Source: an uncultured Allobaculum sp.
GTDB taxonomy: Bacteria; Bacillota_I; Bacilli_A; Erysipelotrichales; Erysipelotrichaceae
NCBI GenBank assembly: GCA_910579655.1
Contig: CAJTVE010000015.1
Span: 1 to 52,624 of the forward strand
Length of the DNA stretch: 52,624 nucleotides
Reading direction: 5' to 3'
Part shown: piece by piece, positions 8,872-18,295 of the stretch
Layout: the number at the start of each line of letters is the position of its first letter
How positions within the stretch are numbered: position 1 is the stretch's first letter
Notes under the pieces: generated by a model
What the model saw: the letters and a program-made list of their open reading frames with translations, nothing else
The model's database searches: none
Told to the model about the DNA's origin: nothing
Position numbers and translations under genes: made by a program

Positions 8872-10253
8872 CCTTAAAAGTCACGAAATTTGGCGGCTCT
8901 TCAGTATCCTGCGCCAGCCAGTTTGAAAAAGTTAAAAACATTGTCTTATCCGATCCGGACCGTCGGTTCGTGGTCGTGTCCGCGCCAGGCAAGCGCAATT
9001 CCAGTGATTCCAAAATTACGGACCTGCTCTATCTGCTCGATGCCCATCGCCAGTACCATGTCGATGCGAGCAATGTCTTCAAGCTGATCAAGGAACGCTT
9101 TATCGAAATCAAAGAAAGCCTTGGCTTAAACTATCCAGTCGAACGCGAACTCGATGAAATGTATGCCCGTTTGCAGACCATGACCCAAAATGAAATCGTC
9201 TCCCGCGGTGAATACTTCTGTGCCAGACTCATGGCTGAATATCTTGGCTATCCATTTGTGGATGCAGCTGATGTCATCCGGATCAACCATGATAAAAGCA
9301 TCGACTGGGATGCCACCCGTGCAAGGCTGCGTGCGGTGATGAATACGACCAGCCGCTTTGTCTTCCCTGGTTTCTATGGCCTGTCTTCCAACGACAAAAT
9401 CATGGTTTTCTCTCGCGGCGGCGGAGATATCACCGGTTCGATTCTGGCCAATATTTTTGATGCCGATGTCTATGAAAACTGGACGGATGTTTCCGGCTTT
9501 CTGATGGCCGATCCCCGTGTTGTCAAAAACCCGGAACCCATTACCCACATTACTTACTCTGAACTGCGTGAGCTTTCCTATATGGGTGCTTCTGTCCTGC
9601 ATGAAGAAGCAGTCTTCCCGGTCAAGGAAAGCAATATCCCGATTCACATCCTCAATACCAACCGCCCGCACGATGCCGGAACCATCATTCAGGAAACCTC
9701 GAATGTGCCCCGCAAATATCCAATCACGGGTCTGGCCGGAAAGCCTGGCTTTCTGTCGATCTATATTTACAAAAAGCACATGTCCAACGAAATCGGCTAT
9801 ATGCGCAAAGTCCTGTCCGTGTTAGAGCGCTTCAATGTTTCCATTGAACACATTCCAAGCGGCATTGATTCCTTTACCGTTATCGTCTCGAAAGCAGAAG
9901 TGGATGACAGCCTGTACGAAATCCTGCATGCGATCAAAAAGGAAGTCCATGCGGATGAAATCAAAGTCCAGGAACACATTGCGCTGGTTTCAACCGTTGG
10001 CAATTCCATGTCCCATCAGCCCGGTATGGCCGGCCGCTTATTTGAAGCTTTAGGCCGCGAAAGAATCAACATTCAGATGATTGCCCAGGATTCCAACGAG
10101 ATCAACATCACCATCGCGGTGGATGAAAAAGATCTTTCCCGGACCATCAGCGTCATCTATGAAGAATTCGTCCACCCGGATGATTCCCAGATCCGCCCGG
10201 TTGAAGTTGAACCTTTTATCGAAGTGGTCAACGTCGCCCTTGAAACGGAATAG
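8868..10253 (+). CDS. lysC: Aspartate kinase
   Basis: This 461-aa enzyme phosphorylates L-aspartate in the first step of the aspartate family. KFGGSS at residues 7-12 is the kinase signature. The kinase domain is followed by tandem ACT domains from about residue 290 (GFLSIYIYKKHMSNEIGYM and later VGNSMSHQPGMAGRLFEAL), the usual site of feedback inhibition by lysine or threonine. I chose the ATG at 8868, which overlaps the hom stop. A GTG at 8856 in the same frame would add MEKQ but sits only one base from the GGAG, so it is less likely. Confidence 0.95.
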   Translation: MTLKVTKFGGSSVSCASQFEKVKNIVLSDPDRRFVVVSAPGKRNSSDSKITDLLYLLDAHRQYHVDASNVFKLIKERFIEIKESLGLNYPVERELDEMYARLQTMTQNEIVSRGEYFCARLMAEYLGYPFVDAADVIRINHDKSIDWDATRARLRAVMNTTSRFVFPGFYGLSSNDKIMVFSRGGGDITGSILANIFDADVYENWTDVSGFLMADPRVVKNPEPITHITYSELRELSYMGASVLHEEAVFPVKESNIPIHILNTNRPHDAGTIIQETSNVPRKYPITGLAGKPGFLSIYIYKKHMSNEIGYMRKVLSVLERFNVSIEHIPSGIDSFTVIVSKAEVDDSLYEILHAIKKEVHADEIKVQEHIALVSTVGNSMSHQPGMAGRLFEALGRERINIQMIAQDSNEINITIAVDEKDLSRTISVIYEEFVHPDDSQIRPVEVEPFIEVVNVALETE

Positions 10254-10431
10254 ATCCCTCCAGCCACTCTGCTCTGTCCCTTCTGCCTTTTCCAGTCAGA
10301 AGATGGCCAGCCAGAATTGACTCAACACCACATGTTCCAATCCAAAATAATCAGATCAAAATACAAAAAACACAAAAAACGTGATGAAAAAAATCTGAGC
10401 CAGACTCAGACAAGCAAGGAGAAAAAAGAGC

Positions 10432-11412
10432 ATGAAAACCATTGCGATTGCAGGAGCAACAGGCGCTGTCGGCCGACAGATGCTTGAATGTCTCAAAGAG
10501 CAGAAGATTGAAGGAAACGTAAAGCTTTTAGCATCGGCCCGTTCTGCCGGTAAAGAAATTGACGGTCATATCGTCGAAGAGTTGACTGAAGACTCCTTTC
10601 AGGGCGTGGATTACGTTCTGGGAGCCTGCGAAAATGATGTAACAAAAAAATGGATGCCCTGGGCTCAGAAAGCTGGATGCGTTGTTATCGACAACTCTTC
10701 TGCCTTCCGTCTGGATCCAGACGTCCCATTGGTTGTTCCTGAAATCAACGCGCAGGATATTGCCAAACACAATGGCATTATCGCCAACCCGAACTGCTCC
10801 ACCATTATCGCCTTAATGGCTTTGCATGATCTTGACGATCTCTATGACATTGAATCGGTCATCTGTACAACTTTCCAGGCTGTTTCTGGTGCCGGTGTCA
10901 AAGGGATTGGGGATCTGGAGCGTGAACTGAAGGATGAAAAGGCCAAACCGGAAGCCTTTGCCTACCAGATTGCCTTTAACGTCATTCCACAGATCGGTGG
11001 TTTTGATGAAAACGGCATCACATCTGAAGAATGGAAGATGCAAAATGAAGGCCGCAAAATCCTGCACAGCCCGAAACTGAATGTGAACTGCACCTGTGTG
11101 CGCGTTCCTGTATGGCGTTCTCATTCCGAATCGATCACCGTAAAATGCAAAAAGCCAGTCGATCTGGATGTATGGCGCGAAAGACTGGCTGATTCAAAGG
11201 GGGTTGTTTTGCGCGATGATCCAGCAAACAACATCTATCCAATGCCAATTGACACCACCAATCAGGACAAGGTCTTTGTCGGCCGTATCCGCTATGATCA
11301 GGCCGATCCGGAAAAGAAAACGGTCAGTCTGTTTTGCTGCGGGGATCAGATTCGCAAAGGCGCAGCTTCCAATGCCGTGCAGATTCTTGCCTGCCTGATG
11401 GAAAAACAATAA
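10432..11412 (+). CDS. asd: Aspartate-semialdehyde dehydrogenase
   Basis: This 326-aa enzyme reduces aspartyl phosphate to aspartate semialdehyde, the step between LysC and Hom. Residues 3-14 (TIAIAGATGAVG) bind NADP. The active-site Cys122 lies in ANPNCSTI. AAGGAG at 10416-10421 supports the start. Just upstream, TCTGAG (10394-10399) and CTCAGA (10405-10410) form a small hairpin in the 178-bp gap after lysC, which might modulate translation. A strong terminator follows, so asd ends the hom-lysC-asd cluster. With the thr genes opposite, the full aspartate-to-threonine route is encoded here. Confidence 0.96.
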   Translation: MKTIAIAGATGAVGRQMLECLKEQKIEGNVKLLASARSAGKEIDGHIVEELTEDSFQGVDYVLGACENDVTKKWMPWAQKAGCVVIDNSSAFRLDPDVPLVVPEINAQDIAKHNGIIANPNCSTIIALMALHDLDDLYDIESVICTTFQAVSGAGVKGIGDLERELKDEKAKPEAFAYQIAFNVIPQIGGFDENGITSEEWKMQNEGRKILHSPKLNVNCTCVRVPVWRSHSESITVKCKKPVDLDVWRERLADSKGVVLRDDPANNIYPMPIDTTNQDKVFVGRIRYDQADPEKKTVSLFCCGDQIRKGAASNAVQILACLMEKQ

Positions 11413-11475
11413 ACAAACCGAAGCTGACAGACCTTTATTGCAAAATCTGCCCGCTCCTCCGTCAAAATCATACGA

Positions 11476-11501
11476 GATGCCAGAATCTGGCATCTTTTTT
11501 T
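11476..11501 (+). terminator. Intrinsic terminator of the hom-lysC-asd cluster
   Basis: GATGCCAG/CTGGCATC (8-bp stem, 3-base loop) is followed by seven T residues. Confidence 0.93.
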
Positions 11502-11914
11502 GCGAATTTTTTTCACTTGATCCTTTCATTCATTATTCTGAACGTGTCAAATCTATTTTTTTGCTGGAACTGACTCATTTTGTTTAAAGGCTGCGTATAT
11601 GAAAGTGAAGCGTCGATTATAAGACAACGGCAACATTCAAAGCCAAGACAGGCAGAAAAACGTTTCTAAAAACAAATCTTTCTTTGCAAAAAAAGATCTG
11701 CTTTTGGAATTCTTCCTTGTAGCTGCCCAAAGGCAAAAAGAGCTGGCGATTCCTTTTGAACAGTCCAGTTCGAGTATGCTACTTGCCAGTGTGGATGAAT
11801 CGTCACTTCGTTGAATCAAGTGTCTTTCAAAAAGATACAGCCAGAAAGATACAGCTGGAAAGATAAATTTGGCTTTCTAAAAAATATCTTCCGGCAAAAG
11901 AGAAGGAGAAAAAA
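11502..11914. other. Gene-free spacer upstream of the MoxR cassette
   Basis: About 400 bp with no convincing coding frame. It contains the 14-bp tandem repeat listed separately. AGAAGGAG close to the next ATG is the ribosome site. No clear -35/-10 pair stands out. Confidence 0.4.
11831..11872 (+). repeat. Three tandem 14-bp repeats before the MoxR gene
   Basis: AAAGATACAGCCAG (11831-11844), AAAGATACAGCTGG (11845-11858) and AAAGATAAATTTGG (11859-11872) are head-to-tail copies that diverge progressively. They lie 43 bp before the start codon. They could be regulator binding sites or a leader RNA repeat. Function is not known. Confidence 0.65.
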
Positions 11915-12889
11915 ATGAAAATCAAGGAAATTTCTCAGGGATTAGAGGCCTCTGGCTACATTCCCTCCCCTCAGATCAGCTATGCGGTGAAGTCAGCCAT
12001 CGACTGCAATACACCGCTGCTGATTGAAGGAGATCCAGGTGTGGGCAAAACGCAACTGGCTAAAGCAGTTGCCCGCATGCTCAATACCGAACTGATCCGG
12101 GTGCAGTTTTATGAAGGACAGACAGCCGATAAAATCCTGTTTGACTATGACTACCAGCGGCAGCTGCTGACCATCCAGGCAATTTCTGCCTCTTTGCAGG
12201 AAACCCTCAAAAACAAGTCGATCGATGAATGTCTGCAGGCAGTGAGCGGCCTGAACTTTTACAGCGAGGACTTTCTGATCGAGCGGCCTTTACTCAAAGC
12301 CATTCGAAACAACCAGCGCTGTGTTTTGCTTCTTGACGAAGTCGATAAGGCTTCCGAAGAAATCGAATACACACTGCTCGAATTTCTGGAAGACTATTCC
12401 CTGTCGATTCCACAGCTTGGAACTGTTCATGCAGACGAAAAAACAAGACCGATTGTCATCCTGACTTCTAATCGATACCGGGAACTCTCCCAGGCTTTAC
12501 GCCGCCGATGCAGTTACCTGTATATTCCGACAAAAACGAAGAGCGAAATGTTAGAAATTCTCAAAGCCAATGTTCAGGCGGATCCAGCTCTGCTTGCGGA
12601 AGTGGCCCAAGTCATGGTTGAACTGGCGAAACAATCCACCAAACTTCATCATGTTCCTTCCGTTGCTGAGGCCATTGAATGGACCAGACAAATGGTATCG
12701 GCTGTTGATGATCCCAATGTAAAACTGGCCAGTACACTCGGTGCCCTGTTCAAAGACGAAGAAGATTACCAGCGATTTGTAAAGCCCAATGGAACTTGTT
12801 CTTCAGTTTTTGATCCCTGCAGACAGATTCTGGCCAGCATGGCCCTGCAGACTGAATCTGAAGAAGAGGCATCTGGAGAAATGGGATGA
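11915..12889 (+). CDS. MoxR-family AAA+ ATPase
   Basis: In this 324-aa protein the Walker A motif GDPGVGKT is at residues 39-46. Walker B LLLDEVDKA is near residue 140, sensor-1 TSN near 184, and an arginine-rich run (LRRRCSY) follows. MoxR ATPases act as chaperones or remodelling motors, normally paired with a von Willebrand A protein that bridges to a substrate. Here the next gene is exactly such a partner, overlapping by 4 bp (12886-12889). The C-terminal lid domain covers about residues 215-300. Cytosolic. The substrate in this cassette is unknown. Confidence 0.9.
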   Translation: MKIKEISQGLEASGYIPSPQISYAVKSAIDCNTPLLIEGDPGVGKTQLAKAVARMLNTELIRVQFYEGQTADKILFDYDYQRQLLTIQAISASLQETLKNKSIDECLQAVSGLNFYSEDFLIERPLLKAIRNNQRCVLLLDEVDKASEEIEYTLLEFLEDYSLSIPQLGTVHADEKTRPIVILTSNRYRELSQALRRRCSYLYIPTKTKSEMLEILKANVQADPALLAEVAQVMVELAKQSTKLHHVPSVAEAIEWTRQMVSAVDDPNVKLASTLGALFKDEEDYQRFVKPNGTCSSVFDPCRQILASMALQTESEEEASGEMG

Positions 12890-14670
12890 CACAGGCCCCT
12901 GAACAGAATGGCTTTCTGATTGAATTCTGTGACTTTCTCAACCAGAATGGGTTTTCTGTTTCCTCCAGGCAGCAACTTTCTGCTCTGGACATGATCAGTC
13001 AGGTTGAAATCGAAAACGATCAACAGACAGAAAAACAATCTGACGAGAAAAAAGACCAGAAGGAAAAAAAACAGAAAGAAAAAGACGATACACTGATCAG
13101 AATCTTCAATGTTGTCTTTTCAAAAACACCTGAACAGACGACCTTGCTTCCCAAGCTTTTTCACTATTTTCAGGCGAACCAGGAAAGGATTCCCCACAAA
13201 AAAGAAGAGGAGGAACAGCACCAGGCCCTCCAGGGGGTCAAAAGCGACTTAAGCAAGCGCCTGAAGGCCATGAAAGCAGAAAGTAAGAGTGAGCGGGAAA
13301 AACTGAAAGAACGGCTCCAAAAAGAGGCAGACCAGAAGTTTGACCAGTGGCTGGAGCACGAATTTTCAAAGTCCTTTGGCGAGATTGAGAACACGCTTCG
13401 ACTCCTCCAGCAGCTTCAAAAAAAGCTCGAAGATTCAGGCTTTCAAAACTTTCCCCAGGCGGCTACAGAGCTTGGGCAGGTTCTGGAAAAGACCAAAACA
13501 GCCTCACCTCAGGCTTTTGGAAATTTTCTGCTTGGCAGTCAGTATCCGGCAGCCATGGAACAGGCTTCTTTATGGATTCTGGATTCTTTTCAAAAAAACG
13601 ACCAGACAGCCTGCACTTTGCAAGGAGCGATCAGTGACCTTCTGATCCTGACCCGCATGGAGATGGAAAAAATGGAGTCGGCGGGCACTCAAAAACGCAG
13701 TGAACTCAACCGTGAAATCAAGAAGCAGCTTGCGCACTTTGATGCCGAACAAAACAAACGGGCCCGTGCCATGGCGGATGAGATTCAAAAGACACAGAAA
13801 CGTATTGATGAGATCGTTCGCAAACAGAAAGAAACGGTGCCTGACTTTATCAAAAAGCCCGCCGCTCAAAACCATCGGCCTGAATTTGACGGTGGTACCT
13901 CAGCCGTCCAGACCGTGCACCAGGACTTTTTGATTGATGACGAACTTTTGCAGACAAACCTGACACGCTTAAGCATTGAAGAGCAGAAGCAGATTTATGA
14001 AGCCATCAAGAAAAATGCTCTCGCCTTAAAAACCCGGATGCGCCGTAACATTCAAAGCACAGAAAGAAGAACTCTGGATGTGGGAGCAACCATTCGCAAT
14101 GCCTGTAAAACGGGCGGAATCCCGCTGCAGCTGCAATTCCGGCAGCCCCGTCCCAACAAAACCAGAATTGTCCTTGTTCTGGATATTTCCGGGTCCTGTA
14201 TCCGCGCCAGTCAGATGATGCTGACCTTGCTGCATTCGCTGGTCGATGTCTTTCCTGGCGGAATTCAGGTCTTTGCTTTTGTCAATTCGCTGTATGACAT
14301 TTCCCGCCTCATGGAAACCGAAGACGTGGAGGAAGCTATTCGACAGGTCTTTGCGACCATTCCAACCCGCGGGGTCTATTCGGATTACAGCAAACCGCTC
14401 CAGACGCTCTTAAAAGAGCACCGGCAGGCGTTTACTTCAGAGACGATGACCATCTTTATCGGCGATGCACGCAACAATCAAAATGAATCCTGTGAAGATA
14501 TTTTCAAGCAGATCGCCCGCACCAGCAAAGTCTGCTGGTGGCTGAATACCGAGCCGCCGCACGAATGGAACACAGCCGATTCCATTGCCGGAATCTATGG
14601 ACAATACGCCAGAATGATCCCCGTTCTTTCCACACAGGATCTGCTGAATTTCCTGAAAGCTCTTCATTAA
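12886..14670 (+). CDS. von Willebrand factor A (CoxE-like) domain protein
   Basis: In this 594-aa protein the C-terminal third (about 380-594) is a VWA domain. The MIDAS metal site is DISGS at residues 433-437, and TRGVYSDY near 495-502 supplies the other metal ligands. The N-terminal 350 residues are highly charged and probably coiled-coil: a Lys/Glu/Gln-rich segment at about 45-68, long helices at 100-185, and another helical region at 255-315. The CoxE-type VWA plus MoxR pair is a known architecture in which the ATPase remodels a client bound through the VWA protein. Start and stop fit a tight operon. No signal peptide or membrane segment is seen. Confidence 0.88.
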   Translation: MTQAPEQNGFLIEFCDFLNQNGFSVSSRQQLSALDMISQVEIENDQQTEKQSDEKKDQKEKKQKEKDDTLIRIFNVVFSKTPEQTTLLPKLFHYFQANQERIPHKKEEEEQHQALQGVKSDLSKRLKAMKAESKSEREKLKERLQKEADQKFDQWLEHEFSKSFGEIENTLRLLQQLQKKLEDSGFQNFPQAATELGQVLEKTKTASPQAFGNFLLGSQYPAAMEQASLWILDSFQKNDQTACTLQGAISDLLILTRMEMEKMESAGTQKRSELNREIKKQLAHFDAEQNKRARAMADEIQKTQKRIDEIVRKQKETVPDFIKKPAAQNHRPEFDGGTSAVQTVHQDFLIDDELLQTNLTRLSIEEQKQIYEAIKKNALALKTRMRRNIQSTERRTLDVGATIRNACKTGGIPLQLQFRQPRPNKTRIVLVLDISGSCIRASQMMLTLLHSLVDVFPGGIQVFAFVNSLYDISRLMETEDVEEAIRQVFATIPTRGVYSDYSKPLQTLLKEHRQAFTSETMTIFIGDARNNQNESCEDIFKQIARTSKVCWWLNTEPPHEWNTADSIAGIYGQYARMIPVLSTQDLLNFLKALH

Positions 14671-14697
14671 AACTCGCTGCAGAAAGGAGGGAAAATT

Positions 14698-16713
14698 GTG
14701 AGTCGAAAGAATAAAAAGAACAAAGGGCCTCTTGCCCAACAGATGCAGCAAAAGACCCATCTGCTTTCCTGGCTCAAAGAGCACCCGGAATTTGAAACAG
14801 TTATGGAATCCAGGCTGACCCATCTGCTCAAAGACTCTCTGGAAGAGCTCTATAATTCGGAATCTTCAACGATCACCGGTTCCGTAAGATGGAACAACTA
14901 CGAATGCTGGTTTGATGCGGTCTTAAGGCACGAACACCTGCAGGTGAACGTGAAGCGAAAACTCTCCTGGCCACTCATTCAACCCTACGAGAACGCCAGA
15001 TATCAGGCTTTGATTGAAAAACTGTGCCAGGATCTCTGTGACAGTTTCCGTGACTCGGCCCCTGATAAAAGCAAGCAGCTTATCCACTCTCAAATCATGA
15101 AAGCCTGCTGGAATGAATTGAAAGCGATGATCAAAAGAAAGGATCCTGTTTTCCAGGGACTCAAAGCGACCATTACCCGCTCGAATAAAAACAATGGCTA
15201 TGCATGTGGAATCCAAAGAGATCAATTGAATCTGTTTTCCGTTGACCGGGTCAGGCTGCTTGAGACTGCTGCGCCGTTTGGAAGCCTCGGCCTGTATTCA
15301 ATTTCCGATCAGACCTGGTTTCCTGAGCTGGATCGGATGGTGATTCAAAACCCGGTATTTGGATTCTTTGCGATTGACCACAAGATTGAAAAGGAAGTAA
15401 TCAATCCTGCGAAAATTCGATCGGCCATCTCTGCTCATCTAAACGATCAGATTCAGGATGCCCTTTTTCGTCCAGTTGTACTCACCCAGTCTTTGAGCGT
15501 TGATCTCCACAATAACCTGTCCTTGACCGACCGTACCACTCTGAATTCTGTCTTCCCCCAGATCGTTCTTTCAGAAATGGAAAAATGGCGGGCGTTTGCA
15601 GAAGACATTTTAAAGCAATGGACTCTGACTCCGGAAATCTATCGTCCCCCCGCCAAAACCCTTGAAGAATGTCAGATTGTCTACAATCCTCAAAACCCGG
15701 GGATTGTCCAGATTCAATCCAGCATTGCTTCTGCCACTTTGTATCTGAATGATCCAGAACAAAATGAGTTTCAGATGGATGAAAGCATTCAGAAGGAGTG
15801 GAAAAAACGAGAGAAGCCGATTTTTAAACAGGCCTATGCGCAAGCTGAAAATCTGCTTGCATGCGCCAGGCAAGCTGGCTGCCAGCTGAGTCGAAAATCA
15901 GGAAGCGGCTTAATGAGCGGAAAAGGAAAATTTGTTCTTCGCCAGGGCAGACAGGAAGCAGAAGTCATCCTGAGTGGTCCATCTTATTCTAAAAATTATG
16001 AGGAATGGCTGACCAACATTTCTTCTCTGCTTGAAAATTCCCAGGCGACTCTCACAAGTCTTATCACGGATAAGCAGAACTCTCAATTCGTGGACGCAAT
16101 GGAAAAACTGGATAACCTGATTCAGCTGGATATTCTGGAATGCTTTTCCATTCATCCAAAAATTCCCTTTGACTTTCTGGTGAAATGTCTTACAGATCCT
16201 TCTGCTTTTCCGAGCTTTGAACGCTTTCCAAAAAAGAAGCGTGGATTGTATCAGGACGTTCTTTCGGAAGATAGAATTAGAATGGAAGTCCGAAAAATGG
16301 ATGCCAGAAATCTTGTCCGGATCCGCTCGGTCACTTCTTATAACGGCGGATGGGGCGGCAGTGAATATGATGCCGTTTTCCTGCTGGCAGCTGGAAGAGA
16401 TCTTTGTGCCGCACTTCAAAAACCTGTTTCAATCGACCAGGAGGCTCTTCTTCAAAAGGTTCAGTCTCAGGCTCCGCTTCATGAACTGGAAACCCTGTAT
16501 TTCCTTCCCGCCTTTGTCAAAAGGCTTAAAACCCATCAACAAATTCAGCCCGGTGAATGGGCAGCTGCTTTAGCATCAGTTTCGTCTGTGGGTCTTTTAA
16601 GCCGGATTCCTGAAGCGATCACTTCAATGGCAGAGTTCATCCCTGATGTCCTCAAGCCCGCTTTTCGAGCCCGGGCCGAACTTCTTCGTCTGCAAGCTGG
16701 CAAGCTTCAATAA
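14698..16713 (+). CDS. Unrecognised 671-aa protein, third gene of the MoxR/VWA cassette
   Basis: I do not recognise this family. The GTG start at 14698 follows AAAGGAGG by 7 bases. The protein has a Lys-rich first dozen residues, no signal peptide, no membrane helix and no P-loop. It looks soluble and mixed alpha/beta. A stretch near residues 540-560 (VRIRSVTSYNGGWGGSEYDA) is glycine-rich and likely a conserved loop. It starts 27 bp after the VWA gene with no terminator, so it is co-transcribed. By analogy with other MoxR-VWA triads it may be the effector or client of the ATPase. That is inference. Confidence 0.75.
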   Translation: MSRKNKKNKGPLAQQMQQKTHLLSWLKEHPEFETVMESRLTHLLKDSLEELYNSESSTITGSVRWNNYECWFDAVLRHEHLQVNVKRKLSWPLIQPYENARYQALIEKLCQDLCDSFRDSAPDKSKQLIHSQIMKACWNELKAMIKRKDPVFQGLKATITRSNKNNGYACGIQRDQLNLFSVDRVRLLETAAPFGSLGLYSISDQTWFPELDRMVIQNPVFGFFAIDHKIEKEVINPAKIRSAISAHLNDQIQDALFRPVVLTQSLSVDLHNNLSLTDRTTLNSVFPQIVLSEMEKWRAFAEDILKQWTLTPEIYRPPAKTLEECQIVYNPQNPGIVQIQSSIASATLYLNDPEQNEFQMDESIQKEWKKREKPIFKQAYAQAENLLACARQAGCQLSRKSGSGLMSGKGKFVLRQGRQEAEVILSGPSYSKNYEEWLTNISSLLENSQATLTSLITDKQNSQFVDAMEKLDNLIQLDILECFSIHPKIPFDFLVKCLTDPSAFPSFERFPKKKRGLYQDVLSEDRIRMEVRKMDARNLVRIRSVTSYNGGWGGSEYDAVFLLAAGRDLCAALQKPVSIDQEALLQKVQSQAPLHELETLYFLPAFVKRLKTHQQIQPGEWAAALASVSSVGLLSRIPEAITSMAEFIPDVLKPAFRARAELLRLQAGKLQ

Positions 16714-16811
16714 AAAACATCCCTGCCCCCGACCCCGGATGAAAACAGGCAAAAAAAAACTGAAAGGAGGAACGCGCAGAACCACGAAAAAGAGTGCGTC
16801 TGTGCTGCTCA

Positions 16812-17471
16812 ATGAAACTGACTCGAATTGTATTGACCGGAGGCCCTGGAGGAGGCAAGACAGAATCCCTGGACGAAATGAGAAAACGGTATGAAAAAAA
16901 GGGCTATCACGTCATTGTGACTCCAGAAACCGCAACCGAAGTCATTCTGGCCGGACTGGGGCGCCCCTCTTCTATGGACAACTTTGACTTCCAGACGCTT
17001 GTCCTCAAACTCCTGCTCTTTCGTGAAGACGAATTTACCAAGGCCGCTTCCCTGCTGCAGGATGGAAAAGATGTCTTGATGATCTGTGACCGGGGTGCTC
17101 TCGATGGCTTTGGTTTTCTTGAGCCTCCTTTATTTGAAAAGATTCTCAAAAACGCCAATCTGACCAAAGAGGACCTGTATGACCGCTATGATGCCGTCTT
17201 CCAGCTTGAAACAGCGGCCAAAAGCACACTGGATTCCTATACCCTGTCCAACAACGCAGCCCGCACGGAAGATAAAGAGGAAGCTGCCTTCGAAGATGAT
17301 GTTCTTTACGAAACCTGGAGCGATCATCCTCACTATTTCTTTATCGGAGCTTCCGAAACGATTGAAGAAAAAATGGACTTGCTGGAAAAAGCAATCGATT
17401 TCTACCTCGACAATCAGAAAAAAAACAAACCTACGGCTGTTTCAGACGCCGCTAAAAAAGAATCTGATTGA
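16812..17471 (+). CDS. P-loop ATPase, AAA_28-like
   Basis: This 219-aa protein has Walker A GGPGGGKT at residues 10-17 and further motifs TPETATEVI and ICDRGALDGFGF, which fit the AAA_28/NTPase group (kinase-like single-domain ATPases of unknown substrate). A GTG at 16794 in frame would add six residues. Neither start has a close ribosome site: AAAGGAGG lies at 16763-16770, too far upstream for both, so the start is uncertain. The gene follows the 671-aa protein by about 100 bp without a terminator and precedes a strong one, so it may belong to the MoxR cassette transcript. Confidence 0.78.
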   Translation: MKLTRIVLTGGPGGGKTESLDEMRKRYEKKGYHVIVTPETATEVILAGLGRPSSMDNFDFQTLVLKLLLFREDEFTKAASLLQDGKDVLMICDRGALDGFGFLEPPLFEKILKNANLTKEDLYDRYDAVFQLETAAKSTLDSYTLSNNAARTEDKEEAAFEDDVLYETWSDHPHYFFIGASETIEEKMDLLEKAIDFYLDNQKKNKPTAVSDAAKKESD

Positions 17472-17520
17472 GCCTGTTCATCTTCAGGCTCCTGATCGAT
17501 TCTTTTCGAATCAAAAAGAA

Positions 17521-17560
17521 AATCGAGATTTTCCTTCAAAATGGAAAGTCTCGATTTTTC
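17521..17560 (+). terminator. Intrinsic terminator after the P-loop ATPase gene
   Basis: A 14-bp stem, 17521-17534 with 17543-17556, encloses an 8-base loop and is followed by TTTC. It probably ends the MoxR cassette transcript. Confidence 0.85.
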
Positions 17561-17654
17561 ATTGGGCAAAGTCAGGGATTAGACTGCCTGTCAGCTGCTG
17601 GCTGAATCAGGCAGGGACTTAATCGAACTGAACTGGCATCTTCCAACACTGCCC

Positions 17655-18092
17655 TCAGTCTAACGGCAAAGAAAAACCATAATGGTCATTCTTCATTCCA
17701 TTGCGAAGATAAAATGCATGGGCTCTGGTTCGACGCTGATTGCTGGAACATTCAATCTGAACACAGCCTCTTTCTTTGGCGATAGGACAGGCCTTATCAA
17801 ATAAGGCCTGTCCTACGCCCTCGGATCGACATTGCGGATTGATCACCAGCTCAAGAAGCTCTGCCACTTTCGCGGCATGATGCAGCAGATCTTCAAAACG
17901 AAGATCCGCAAAACCAATCACCTCTTTCTCTGTTCTGGCCACCAGCAAAGCATATCGATCAGGATTTTGAAGCATTGACCGGTAGATTTCTTCAAACCGC
18001 TTTTTGTCCAGCCGACACTCTTCCAGAGTACAGATCAGTTCATAAACAGATGGAAAGTCTTTAAATTTCGCCTTTTCAATTGTAAATACCAT
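17655..18092 (-). CDS. GNAT-family N-acetyltransferase
   Basis: This 145-aa protein has the acetyl-CoA binding motif QCRSEGVG at residues 87-94, followed by a helix (ALFDKA) and the late strand IECSSN. The C-terminal AHAFYLRNGMK is also typical of GNAT enzymes. I start at the ATG at 18092 because GAGG precedes it. A frame extending to 18170 would add an acidic tail without a ribosome site. The substrate cannot be predicted. Confidence 0.85.
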   Translation of the reverse strand: MVFTIEKAKFKDFPSVYELICTLEECRLDKKRFEEIYRSMLQNPDRYALLVARTEKEVIGFADLRFEDLLHHAAKVAELLELVINPQCRSEGVGQALFDKACPIAKERGCVQIECSSNQRRTRAHAFYLRNGMKNDHYGFSLPLD

Positions 18093-18224
18093 TCTTATTT
18101 CCTCGATTTCTTCAGATTCTTCTTTGATTTCAGGATATACCTGTTTTGGCTTGGCTGCTTCGGTCCTCATTTAAAGAGTGCCCGTTGAGTTGTTTGTTTC
18201 TTTGAAAGACACAATCTGACCAGA

Positions 18225-18272
18225 AGAAAAGCCATTTATCTTCACCTGTTTTCAGGCAGTGACAAATGGCTT
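18225..18272 (-). terminator. Terminator of the zinc-ribbon protein gene
   Basis: AAGCCATTT (18229-18237) pairs with AAATGGCTT (18264-18272), with a small inner CCTG/CAGG stem. On the minus strand it is followed by TTTTCTTC. Confidence 0.75.
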
Positions 18273-18295
18273 ACAGAAATCAAATCTGAAAAAAA

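Noticed and set aside
9126..9779. 217-codon minus-strand frame inside lysC
   Set aside because: Antisense to a conserved enzyme, with no ribosome site.
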